Origin: Acanthochromis polyacanthus
Taxonomy: Eukaryota; Chordata; Actinopteri; Pomacentridae
Assembly (NCBI RefSeq): GCF_021347895.1
Contig: NC_067118.1
Span: forward strand, 16,957,011-17,021,010
Length of the DNA: 64,000 bases
Direction of reading: 5' to 3'
Of this stretch, positions 54,413 to 64,000 are shown piece after piece. Below the pieces are notes generated by a model. It had not been told where the DNA came from and searched no databases. It worked only from the letters and a program-made list of their open reading frames with translations. Within the stretch, counting starts at the first letter, position 1, and every line of letters begins with the position of its first letter. The translations under genes were made by a program, and so were the position numbers.

Positions 54413-54794
54413 CAGGGTGACACAAAAAAACGTGAACTTTTTAACAATCCAATAAAACCAAGAGTGATGGAAGAAAAATATTTTATTCATAGTAATTGAA
54501 ATCTTAAAACATGCCATTTAAGAAACGATGGAATTTTCTTTTTTTAAAAATTACTATGGCGTCCTCCTGTACAAATGCATTCTTGAAATCTACCTGGGGC
54601 TATCTCAAGAGTAAAGTGTACACGACTCTACCAAGAACTTTAGATGAGTTCAAACAGAGAATTCAGGATGAAATTCACAGTATCCCAGCTGAGATGTTGC
54701 AGCGGTCAATGAGGACTCTCAACAGCAGATTTCAAGAATGCATTCGTACAGGAGGACGATTGTTAAAAAGTTCCTGTTTTTTTGTGTCACCCTG
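54413..54794 (+). mobile_element. Internally deleted mariner/IS630-type element
   Basis: Inverted ends cagggtgacacaaaaaaacg and the complement of tttttgtgtcaccctg, flanked by TA (54411-54412, 54795-54796). Only 382 bp. The + strand retains the last part of a DDE transposase: LKSTWGYLKSKVYTTLPRTL then EFKQRIQDEIHSIPAEML and LNSRFQECIRTGGRLLK, running into the right inverted repeat. The left end is joined directly to this C-terminal piece, so most of the gene was deleted. Confidence 0.85.
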
Positions 54795-55089
54795 TACAAA
54801 AATAAAGATTGACATGCAAATGTATGCTTTAGCATGCAGGGATTTATGCTTGTTTTGAATCAATACGTGAAAATGCACAAACTACACACTCAAATAGCAT
54901 AAAATACATAAACACACACAACAAATGCACTTTGACTAATAAACATGCTACCATCACATTGCACACACACATACACATGTTTACTAGTACACACTCCTGC
55001 AGAGGAGCAACATTATTCCTTCCTTGTCTGCCTATCCCTCCTCTCCCTGTCTCAAAGCAGGTGCTGAAATGAGACACTAAATAACTATT

Positions 55090-55235
55090 AGAGTTAGAGG
55101 AAGGGCAAGAGAAGGGGAGGAGGAAAAGAGAAAATAAGAGAGCACTTCCCCAACAGTAGCAGAGAAAGAGAGAGAGAGGGAGGGAGGGGAAAGAAACGAG
55201 AGGGAAGAGAGAGCAGAGGAGCTTTGAGAGGGGAT
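55090..55235 (+). repeat. Purine-rich (GA) tract
   Basis: About 145 bp of nearly pure A/G on the + strand (gagaaagagagagagaggga near 55160). It explains the long minus-strand frame rich in S, L, F and P. It lies about 200 bp upstream of the candidate first exon at 55426. Confidence 0.85.
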
Positions 55236-55425
55236 CTGCATTGTAAGTAACTCTGAGAGCAGCAAGTGGTGGCTCTTTTTTCAGCCTGCTTTTGTTTTTC
55301 TGAGGAGCAAAAGAAGAAGAAGAATTAAGAGAACCAAGCAGAAGACTGCAGGTCTGAAAAGTCTGTGTATACAAAACTGCAAGGGGAAAAGGGAGGAGAG
55401 AAGCCAGGAGGAACACAAGGCAGCA

Positions 55426-55527
55426 ATGGATAGCAGAGCAGCTCAGCCTGACCCTGGGATGGCCTGGATCCACACACTGCTGCTCGCTGCCATCCAGCAC
55501 ACACACTAGGCTGCTAACGCCACTGAG
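55426..55527 (+). other. Candidate first exon of a downstream gene (signal-peptide-like)
   Basis: ATG at 55426 follows a purine-rich leader-like region (aggcagcaATGG). The frame reads MDSRAAQPDPG, then MAWIHTLLLAAIQHTH, resembling an n-region plus hydrophobic h-region of a signal peptide. TAG follows at 55507-55509, within a CACACACAC run. Past the TAG the same frame reads AANATE up to a donor at 55528 (gag|gtacag). The form (signal peptide, then x-x-x-E at the exon edge) recalls Eph receptor first exons, but that is a guess. It may equally be a non-coding exon or an upstream ORF. Confidence 0.3.
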
Positions 55528-55529
55528 GT

Positions 55530-58500
55530 ACAGTACTAAACAAACAGGAACTGTAACTCTAAAAAAAACAAATGAAGCGATGAAATCTGCACACACATTC
55601 CAACTTTAACCCTACACCTGTTTATCGGAGACTGTTTCTGCTGGGAATGAAAGTCCAGCTGTGCTGTTTGCCTGAGAGTGCAGCCTGTGCTTTGTGTAGT
55701 TGCACTTGTGGAAAGTGTAGCTTTTCAGGTGCACTGCATTTATCTGACAGCGTATGTGTTCTGACAACAAAGCAAATACTGTTTCTATGTAATTATCAAA
55801 ATGACATGGATCTTCAGTAATCAACAAAAGCAGATTTTTAAGTGAAGATTTTGAATGCAAGCTGAGGTGTTGTTGAATTAAAATGCGAAACATGATAGTT
55901 TTAGTATTGTTTCAACTTTATTGCAAGACAAAGGCTGATAAGAGACACATATCCAGGTCAGGTAGATGCATATATCCTGCCAGTGACATTACTAGCTATT
56001 CTATTAGCTAACTCCTCTTTATTTTCTTGGAAGGTTTTTGCTTGCATCCATAGTGTTTCCAGCAGCTCTAGGAAGTGCAGAATGAGATGAGCCTTAAATG
56101 TGATGGTTACAGTGCAACAATGAGTCGTTGCAGAGCAGGGCAGGTAAGTGCTTGTCTGGAATATGTTGGATGAGGGGTTGTTAAAAACTGTACATGGCTG
56201 AAGCTTGGCGCCCTGGCTCACTCATTCTGCTCGCTTCTAATCTGTGGAATATTTTAGCATAAAACTCAAGCAGCTTCTGTGCCAGTGGCTTCAGGAAAAC
56301 AGAGCCTCAAGTTGTTAGCAACTGACTCTGTGTGTACGTCTGCTTCTAGACATGTGAATGCGTGTATTAGTTAATGTCCTCATGTGCATATGTGTGTATG
56401 TTGGCTCATGTAGAGAATCCAGCTGGTCAAAGTGTTGACGCTGTTTCATGGGGGATAAAGAACAACGCGGTGATGGCATCCAGCAGACAGGTTATGATTT
56501 ATAAGACTGTGGAAGCTGTTCTCTTCCATGGGGAGCGTGGCCTCAATCCAAAGCAGATTAACACCCTCCAGACTTATTCTCAGCATCTTTCAGACACTAT
56601 CAGCAAGAGGTTGAGCTGAGGTGACGGCTGCCTTTCTGTCTGCTGTCCTGATGACTCAGTGTATTGTCATGAGAGTTGACTGCTGCTGCTGCTGCTGTTG
56701 TGTATGGATGGTCTGGAGGTGCATATTTTGGCTGGAGCACAATTAGATAGTTGTGGGTGTTTTTGGATCACCGCATTTACTGCGGCATGTCTGACTTGAA
56801 AGCACCATCTGCACGTTGCTTGTACCACCACAAAGTATAAATCAGGACCTGTTTTACTGCATTTTATCACAGGCTCCAGATCCCCTGCATGAAAACAGGC
56901 ATCTGATGGTGTTTTTTAAAAAGTCTTAGCATTGGAAACTTGGGATTTCTTTTAGCTCTGACAGAATTTCTAGCGTGTAAGAGCACAAAAGGAGATTTGA
57001 TTTCACTCTGCATGCCTGCTCATATCACCCTCAGAGTTATAACTCAGCTCACCACAGTAGTGCTCCTTCTTCCCACTTCCTCCTGCCCCCATAACTGTGT
57101 GTCTGGAGAGCACCTGCCTCATCACCTGCCACTCAGACAGTGGCTGTCTGAGCATGTGTGTGAGTGTGTCTGTCTATATGGTGCATAAAAAAGAGATCGA
57201 GGAGGCCACACCTCACCCTCATCCCATCTCTTACTCCCTCATCTTCCCTAGCTAGCAAGTGCTCTCTTTGCGCCGCCTTGCTCTGCTGCTGCCCTGAACC
57301 TGACTGTCTGTTGTGCTTTGTGCTGACCTGTTTTTGTCAAATCTAGGCTAAAATCACGAGGCATCATCAACTGAAAGCAACCTGCCATTTAAGCATGACT
57401 GGCACTGACATTTTAAACAGACTTGGTCACTTTCCTGCACTTTTGGCTTTTTGGCTTGTGGCCTAAATAGCAGCAGCTTTAACGGTCCATAATAGCAGCC
57501 TTTGCTCCTGCACGTGTATCGTTGAGTTTCTTTGTTTGTCTCCTGCCTCAGCTAAGCGGTCAGTTTCAGAGGAATGAGCGTGCCGAGTCATCCAGGGAAT
57601 GTGGAAAAGTGTCTGTGTGTGTCAGGGGGTCTTATCGGGGTGGTAGGAAGCTTCTCTAGTTGGACATGAACTTGTCTTGAAACCTGGACGATAAAACGGA
57701 CCACCTACAGAGTTAAAAGCTTGTGCATTGAGATAATAGTAGTACAGGAAAGCCGTGGCTTTGAGACAACTTTCTGAGACGACTTTGACCCCTTGAAAGC
57801 CTAAAGTTTTGCTGTTTAGGGAGCAGTGCACTGGCTCTGTCATCTATTAGTTAAACTGCATGTCAAAGAATATTTGGCTCATGCATGAAGGTTAAAAGAG
57901 GCTGAATTTTGAAATTTGAGCCCAGAGGCGATGTGTGCCGAGCATTGCACTGACTGTGTTCCTGCACACCTGTCTAGCACTGTAGCCCTCAGGTTATTTC
58001 CTATTATGACTTGGCCAGTACTTTGCAATGTGTGTTTCACATTATACTCCCTACATTTCTGGCTTTGGAGGCAACATTTCTTAAACAGAATTTGCTTTGC
58101 ATGTCTCCTTAACTTAAATTTAAAAAATAAAACAGGTGTTGCTCTGGTATTCAACAGAAGCAAAAGTATTTTTCCCCACCTTCAATTCTAAGAGCTCTCT
58201 TTTAAAATCACCGCTCTAATCGTGATTATGCTGCCAGATGTTCAGAGTTTGCTTTTAAAAAGTTTGTAGCTCCAGCTCTTGAGGAAAAGGAATTGTGTCT
58301 TGATGGTCATCCTGCTAGGTGATCAGATTTCAAAACAACAAATGGCTTGTCCATACCTGTCCAGATAAAAAAGCAAGTAGTCGGGTGGAGGTGCTCAGAT
58401 GGGAAGAAGTGGAGCAGAGAGCTAGAAAACAGCAAGGAGGAGAGCGTGTGAACACAAGAGCAGATGAATGCAAGAGATGCATCAGCAATTTGACGTAAAG

Positions 58501-60400
58501 TAGGTCAGCCTCTCGAGAGCTCAGTGGCAAAGGATCAGATTGAAATCAAAGCGTTCTGACTGACAGTTTGAGTGCAACAAACCCAAGCTTCTTCTTTGTA
58601 ACAAACTTAGACTAAAAGAATAAAAACACAACCAATAACGAAGCCACACATGCATGAATGGCATACCTTCTCTTTTGTTGTGCATTTACTAGAAAGCTTC
58701 ACGTGCTGAAGAACGTAAAACACCAGTAATGACTACAACAACTAAAGGATGTAGTTCTTATCATCAACAAACCCCATATAAAGATGAACCCTCTCAATGC
58801 CAGCAGTTTTACCCCCTGTTGGCTCATTTTTCACTGCAATATGAAGTCACCATACTAAAGACACCACAATGAAAACAGCACAGCCATGGCTAGAAGTAGA
58901 GAGAACTCAGAAATATTTATTTTCTACAGTAAAACTCAGTTATAATGTCATAAATCATTAAAAAGAAGAAAAACTTACATTTCTTTGTCTCTTACTTCTC
59001 TCTTTTTTTTTGCAAAAGTTGAGTAAAACCTGGAATCGACATGCCCAACATTTTTCAAAGGTATGCAGGTGTTGCTAACGCTAAAAATACATGGTAGTCA
59101 TTTATTTACTTGTCTCCTATCTGCTCTCTATGCACACACAGCCTGCAGTTCAGCCAAAAAGCAGATTTTTTGCCACAACGGTTGCTGGCAGCTGAGTCAG
59201 TATTTGCTTCTTACTTGCACTGAGGAGCACACAAATGTTGTTCTTGTTCCTGCAAATCATTTATTTTGGCAAACATTCTCAATGAGGCGTGTAAATATAG
59301 GAATTTTGATTGATCATAAGCTTGGATTTGGTGAATTTTCCTGATGGAGCAGCAGATCACAGACTATTACCATGCAAAGATGTTGAAAATCTGACAATCC
59401 ATTTTTGCACTCTCTGACTCTGACAAATGCTGTGAATTTGGCATTTTGTTTTTAAAAGAAGATACACATGGCTTTCAGACCCACTGACTGGTTTCTTTGT
59501 TTAGTGGGTTCAAGCCAGTGATGTGTCAGTCCATCTTGCAATACTCTCCTTTGTGACTTTCAGCATCATGTCTATTGGTTCATACAGCAAAGATGTACAA
59601 CTTGAAAACTCGGTCACAAGTAACGGCCAAAAAATTTAAGAAAACATTTGCACACTTCTCTTTTCTTTTTCCTCCTTTTTTTTAGCAAGCATGAATCAAA
59701 AGAACACAAGCAATGCATTTGTTTGGGACTGTTTTCAGCGATGAATTACCACATATTTTCCGCTGTAGTGGAACTGAATGAAACAACTGTGTGTATGTTT
59801 GAAGTAAAGAGACAGCATAGCAGCTAGTACAACAACAGATAATCACTGTTGTTTTAGCAGTTTTTTCAAAATAACTAGGGCGCAGAGAAATATCAGGCTT
59901 TGGATACATGAATAATACTTGTTGTAACCAGTTAATTTGATCTTTTCAGGGAACTGATTTATGAGAAGAAAGACAGAATATTGTCTTTTGCACCGTTGGT
60001 CAGACAAAAGAGGAAATATGAAGACCCTCGGCTCTGGTGTGTTGTGATGGCTATTTGCTTGATGTAAACTACATATTACATACTGTACTTGTTACAACTT
60101 TTCCTATGTAACTCACCAAATCACTCTAAATCACTCCTCTTTTCCTTCGAATCTCATTGCACACTGATAACCATTGTCTGTCAGAAGGTACTGATTATGA
60201 GATTTTCTGGATTTACTACCTGTTGGATTCTTGGCGCTCCATCAACTTAGTAGCTTTTGTGACTTATGACAAAGCACCATAATTAGATCAGGTTATTTCC
60301 ATAAGTTTTGTCAATAGCTCCTTTGTGTCTTTACTATCCTGGCTGTGCATCTCCTGGGCATCAGCTTATCCGCCTGCAGTTCTTATGGTGGAGGAGTGAA
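55530..60400. other. Region without recognised genes
   Basis: No exon with family-level recognition was found on either strand. If the exon at 55426-55527 is real, this would be its first intron. Local words such as the (CTG)n-like tgctgctgctgctgctgttg (about 56681-56700) are short simple repeats. Confidence 0.45.
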
Positions 60401-60402
60401 AG

Positions 60403-60431
60403 CGGGGGGGGGGGGGGGGGGGGGGGGGGGG
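60403..60431 (+). repeat. Poly-G run (~29 G)
   Basis: An uninterrupted G tract. Such runs are often assembly gap-edge or polymerase-slippage sites. Confidence 0.92.
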
Positions 60432-61425
60432 ACGTTTAAGATCCAAAAGTTTTGGCATTTACGCGTGAGATGGTTGCCATTTTTTCAGGCTTTTAAACGA
60501 GAGATTGCCGTTTGTCTGTTTCTATTAGGGAATCCCACTGGGTGACACACAAGGTTAGGGGAGGCCTCGCCACGTCTTGTCGCTTTCAATCAAAGTGCTG
60601 CTTCAACTTCTCGCACACACTCAGATTCAGGTGAACCATGTAGGGCACAGCTTTGTGCGACTGAAAGCCAAGTTGTCAAGCATGCATCTCTATAGTGTCC
60701 CAGAAGGTCGTGGGTATGTTGCCTGAGGCTTTAGAGGAGGATTAAGAGGACTCACACCATGTGTAAACATTTGGGTAACCCCCCACCCGCCTCCTCCATA
60801 GCCTCTGGGGCGCTCACCTGTCTCAGTGGGTGGAGGCTGGAGGAAGAATGAATACCAAGAAACTCTCTGACCTGAATTCACTCTCACACAACCGAGGCGT
60901 CTGCTCTTTCCAAAAAACAAACGCACATTAACACATCACCCAGACATCTGGTGTGATTTCGCTGATTGGAATTCAAGTCTCGCTGAGTAGTTTGTTTTGA
61001 TTGAGAGATTAAGATGAATCCCATTAAAATACCAAGACGACAATGCCTGGTTTTCCATGCAGGTGTTTGCAGTACATGTGAAATCACACACAAAATAAAA
61101 TCCAAGTTGTGTAAAGGGACATCAGCGTGGTTGAGGCAAATTACTGGGCTTAATCAATCATAAGACAGACTAGAAACCAAGAACTGATCGAAAAATGTTA
61201 TGAGATGGTAAAAATAACCATAAATGGAGAAACACAGGAGAGAATTTTTACCATTTCAGAATATTCAAAGTCACTCCATTTATTTACAAAACTTAAAATT
61301 GCACAGTAATAACTTTTAAAAATATCTATTTCCAGTTTGAAGTAAGCATAAATCATAGATAAATGAGCCCGTTTCTAGCTGGCAAGTTACCAGAGTCTCA
61401 GCAGTGAAAAATGTCCCAAAAACTA

Positions 61426-62171
61426 CACTGTAAAAAAAGTTAGTAGAGTGAAAAACTGTGAAACAATGACTCTCAAACAGTTTGATCCAGTTTATATAAC
61501 ACTGAATCACCATACGTAGAGTAGTCAGGAAAAAGTTTAGTTTTTTTTCTCTTCAAAAAATACATTTCCCCACTCTTACACAGTTATTTATTGAAAAAAT
61601 GCTGTAATATGTATATCATCCAATACTGTCGTTTTTGCATTAATTTCTCTAAAAGAATGCAATTTTTCCCAATTAAATGTATGTACTCATAATGAAAACA
61701 TGCTGTAATATTTATACCAAGTAATGTTTTTGCATTTATTTCATGTAAAAAAACAAATACAGTTTGTTACCGGTCAAATTAATGTACTTTTGTGTTAATA
61801 ACGGACATACGCTTTAATATTTATGACAGCTATAACAGCAATTTTTGCATTTATGTCAAAAATACATTTTTTAAATGTCAAATATGCTAACTGTTGTGCT
61901 AATAATGGAAAAATGCTATGATATTTATAATTGGTCACACACAAGTTTTATTTTATAGGTATTTTTTATGTAAATTTTTAAGTAAAACAAGCAGTTTTTA
62001 AAGATTAAAACTTTTACTTTTACATTAAGCAGATTTTTTCCCACATAATCAACAGTATCAATACATTTCTAATATGTAAGAAAAATGTTTTATTGTAATT
62101 CTGTGGTAGCTTTCTGGCAACGACAGCTGTTAGAATTTTCTTTTACCGTATAATAACATTTTTTTACAGTG
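61426..62171. mobile_element. AT-rich MITE-like element with a ~105-bp tandem repeat
   Basis: The left tip cactgtaaaaaaag and right tip ttttttacagtg are inverted copies of a tip common among fish MITEs. The interior holds four degenerate units, each with a gctgtaatatttata-like word, at 61601, 61702, 61811 and 61915. Each unit also contains a tttttgcattta word. Non-coding. Confidence 0.65.
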
Positions 62172-62179
62172 GAGTTTCA

Positions 62180-62805
62180 CAAACACGGAGTTCAGGACTG
62201 TGGCTTTCCCAGAAGTGACGCTGAATGATGTCATGTCTTGTATCAGCAGACAATGCTGGGCTCTTTAGTCTACTGCTTGGCAATTAGTGGTCTGATGTGA
62301 CCGAGTTAAACTGCGATCTCACACACACACATGAGCTGGTCACACCAAACTGTTAGGACACTCCGCTCTGTCTGAACAAACACACTGGACTTACGCTGAC
62401 GGAGAGAAAGTGTGTGGGGGAGGGAGAAAATGGCAGGTTTTCTTTTCCCGTGCAAGAAAGTCTAATCACTGTGATTAGATACAGCTCAACATGCTTGGAT
62501 ATTCAGATTTCCATCACATGCAGCAAACAAAGTCCAATAAATAATCAATGATTTTTGATGATTTCTGAGAATGTGTGAGAGAAACATGTTTCTACTGGTT
62601 CCTGATTATCAGACTAAATTGTCACAGTGTTTTATATCTTAAGCCTGAAATCATTTTTATGTTGGCTGTTTTCTGTTTTGGAAGAAAACTCATTTATTGA
62701 TAACATCTGTAGATGGCAGAGAAGCAGGTTGAACCAAGTTTTTGAAGGAAAAAATACAGATTTTAAGAGCTATTTAATCACAGATGTATTTCTTTAACTT
62801 GACAT
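62180..62805. other. Nothing recognised
   Basis: Mixed-composition DNA between the AT-rich MITE and the solo Tc1 end. No coding or repeat signal could be supported. Confidence 0.4.
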
Positions 62806-62808
62806 ATA

Positions 62809-62977
62809 CACACGTGGACAAAATTGTTGGTACCCCTCAATTAAAGAAGGAAAAACCCACAATTCTCACTGAAATCACTTGAAACTCACAAAAGTAACAA
62901 TAAATAAAAATTTATTGAAAATTAAATAATCAAAAACAGCCATTACTTTTGAATTGTTGATTAACATAATTATTTGA
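62809..62977 (+). mobile_element. Solo terminal repeat of the 15125-16759 Tc1 family
   Basis: About 168 bp, starting cacacgtggacaaaattgtt after a TA, match the left end of the Tc1 at 15125 with essentially one difference (cccctcaatt against cccctcagtt). The match stops in acataattattt, and unrelated sequence follows (gatctgtcacaattttgtgg). No transposase or right end follows within the window. Confidence 0.9.
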
Positions 62978-63741
62978 TCTGTCACAATTTTGTGGCCATT
63001 TTTTTTGTCACCATTTTTCATTGATGTCATTGGCTCTGGCCAAATTAGATGGAATCCCCACCTTCTAAATTCCCTCGACAAAGCAGTGACTGGCTCTGTT
63101 GTTTTTCCAGCCAGTGCAGTAGCACCACAACTACTTTTCCTAAGGTCCTCGTTCACTGGTTACACTTAAAAATGAGGCTTTTTAGACTTTAAAGCTGAAA
63201 TATTTTGTGTCACCTAGTCTGAGGTTACACAAGCCAAAGTCAAGTTTCATGTTTGCGCAGATGACTCAAACATATGCAAATTATGTTTCATATTAAACTA
63301 AATAATGCTTCCTAACAAAGCTCAACTCTGAAACATACTGTAGGCAGCTTGTCCCAGAGAAATTATTCTAGGACTATTTTTTCCAAGGACTTTTTTCAGG
63401 GATGGATTAATATTTATTTGGTTTTCTTGTGTGTATTTACAGCTTTTAATGTGGGAATTACAGTGCCTGTCTTCATTGTTTGGATTAGTTCATAGTTTGA
63501 GTCTTTATACACAAAACACAGCCTGATGACCTGAGCAGTGTGTTTGACTGTTGTCAGTGAGCTTGTTAGAAACATAGTGGGAAGCCAAACCTTGTGTTTC
63601 ATAGAACATTAGGGGGATTTTGAAATAGGTTCTGCAGTTTAAGTGATGACTGACAAATCGAGAGCAGCTGCCATGTTTTTTCTTTCTTTTTTCTTTCTTT
63701 TTTTAGTTTAAAGGCCAAGTCATGCTTTCTCTGACAGAGTA

Positions 63742-64000
63742 CACTACCCTTCAAAAGGTTTGGGTCATCCAGACAATTTCATGTTTTACATGAAAGCACA
63801 CACTTGTATTCATGTGCTAACACAATTTCACAAGGGTTTTCTAATCATCAATGAGGCTTTCTACACCATTAGCTAACACAATGTAGCATTAGAACACAGG
63901 AGTGATGGTTGCTGGAAATGTTCCTCTGTACCCCTATGGAGATATTACATTAAAAATCAGCTGTTTCCAACTACAATATTCATTACAACATTAACAATGT
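63742..64000. mobile_element. Tc1-type MITE, left part, runs off the window
   Basis: After a TA at 63740-63741 the sequence cactacccttcaaaaggttt followed by tgtgctaacacaatttcaca and caggagtgatggttgctgga is the widespread fish Tc1-type terminal region. It is the same family as the split copy at 29040-29374. The right end is outside. Confidence 0.75.

Noticed and set aside
54844..55596. A 250-codon minus-strand open frame
   Set aside because: It is the complement of a purine-rich tract and CA-like sequence. Its composition is dominated by S, L, F, C and P with no domain, and splice signals on the + strand explain the region better.

Overview
This is an animal nuclear genome window, almost certainly from a ray-finned (probably percomorph) teleost. 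It holds two multi-exon genes with GT-AG introns on the + strand. Their introns and flanks are packed with fish-type mobile DNA: Tc1-like elements bounded by TA, hAT-like pieces, a CR1/L2-type LINE, LTR fragments, many MITEs and a long (CA)n tract. The species cannot be named from the sequence alone. Nothing looks prokaryotic.

Region 1 (26-~19,800): the 3' part of plekhm2 (SKIP), the Arl8 effector that links lysosomes to kinesin-1. Fifteen exons are visible and splice in phase into 865 codons plus a stop. The RUN-domain exons lie off the left edge. Both tryptophan-acidic motifs that bind kinesin light chain are present, the second in a 60-nt exon of symmetrical phase. The C-terminal PH domain is intact. 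A 2.9-kb 3'UTR ends at two AATAAA signals. The introns hold three Tc1 elements (1229-2810, 7060-8707 and 15125-16759, the last with an open 350-aa frame) and a hAT-like composite (11644-13034) that carries a BED-finger exon and an exon resembling the N-terminus of a RecQ-type helicase.

Region 2 (~19.8-26.5 kb): an intergenic stretch of mobile-element debris. It includes a Tc1 relic, a second Tc1 relic split by a 973-bp solo LTR with a 5-bp target duplication, and a hAT-like repeat with tandem units and an 86-bp (CA)n.

Region 3 (~26.6-53 kb): ano7, an anoctamin/TMEM16 membrane protein. Twenty-three exons splice in phase to a predicted 929 aa (human ANO7 is about 933 aa). All the acidic residues of the family's calcium site are present. 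The large intron between exons 4 and 5 holds a multi-level nest: a MITE, a LINE, an intact-looking Tc1 with a 339-codon frame inside the LINE tail, and an LTR fragment. Later introns hold more MITEs and Tc1 relics. The 3' end of the gene is ambiguous, with at least three possible terminal exons.

Region 4 (~53-64 kb): mostly unassigned intergenic or intronic DNA with MITEs. At 55.1-55.5 kb a purine-rich tract is followed by a short signal-peptide-like exon and a splice donor. This may be the first exon of the next + strand gene, but its frame contains a TAG.

The two genes show no sign of working together. The most unusual content is the layered transposon structure and the helicase-like exon inside the hAT-like composite.
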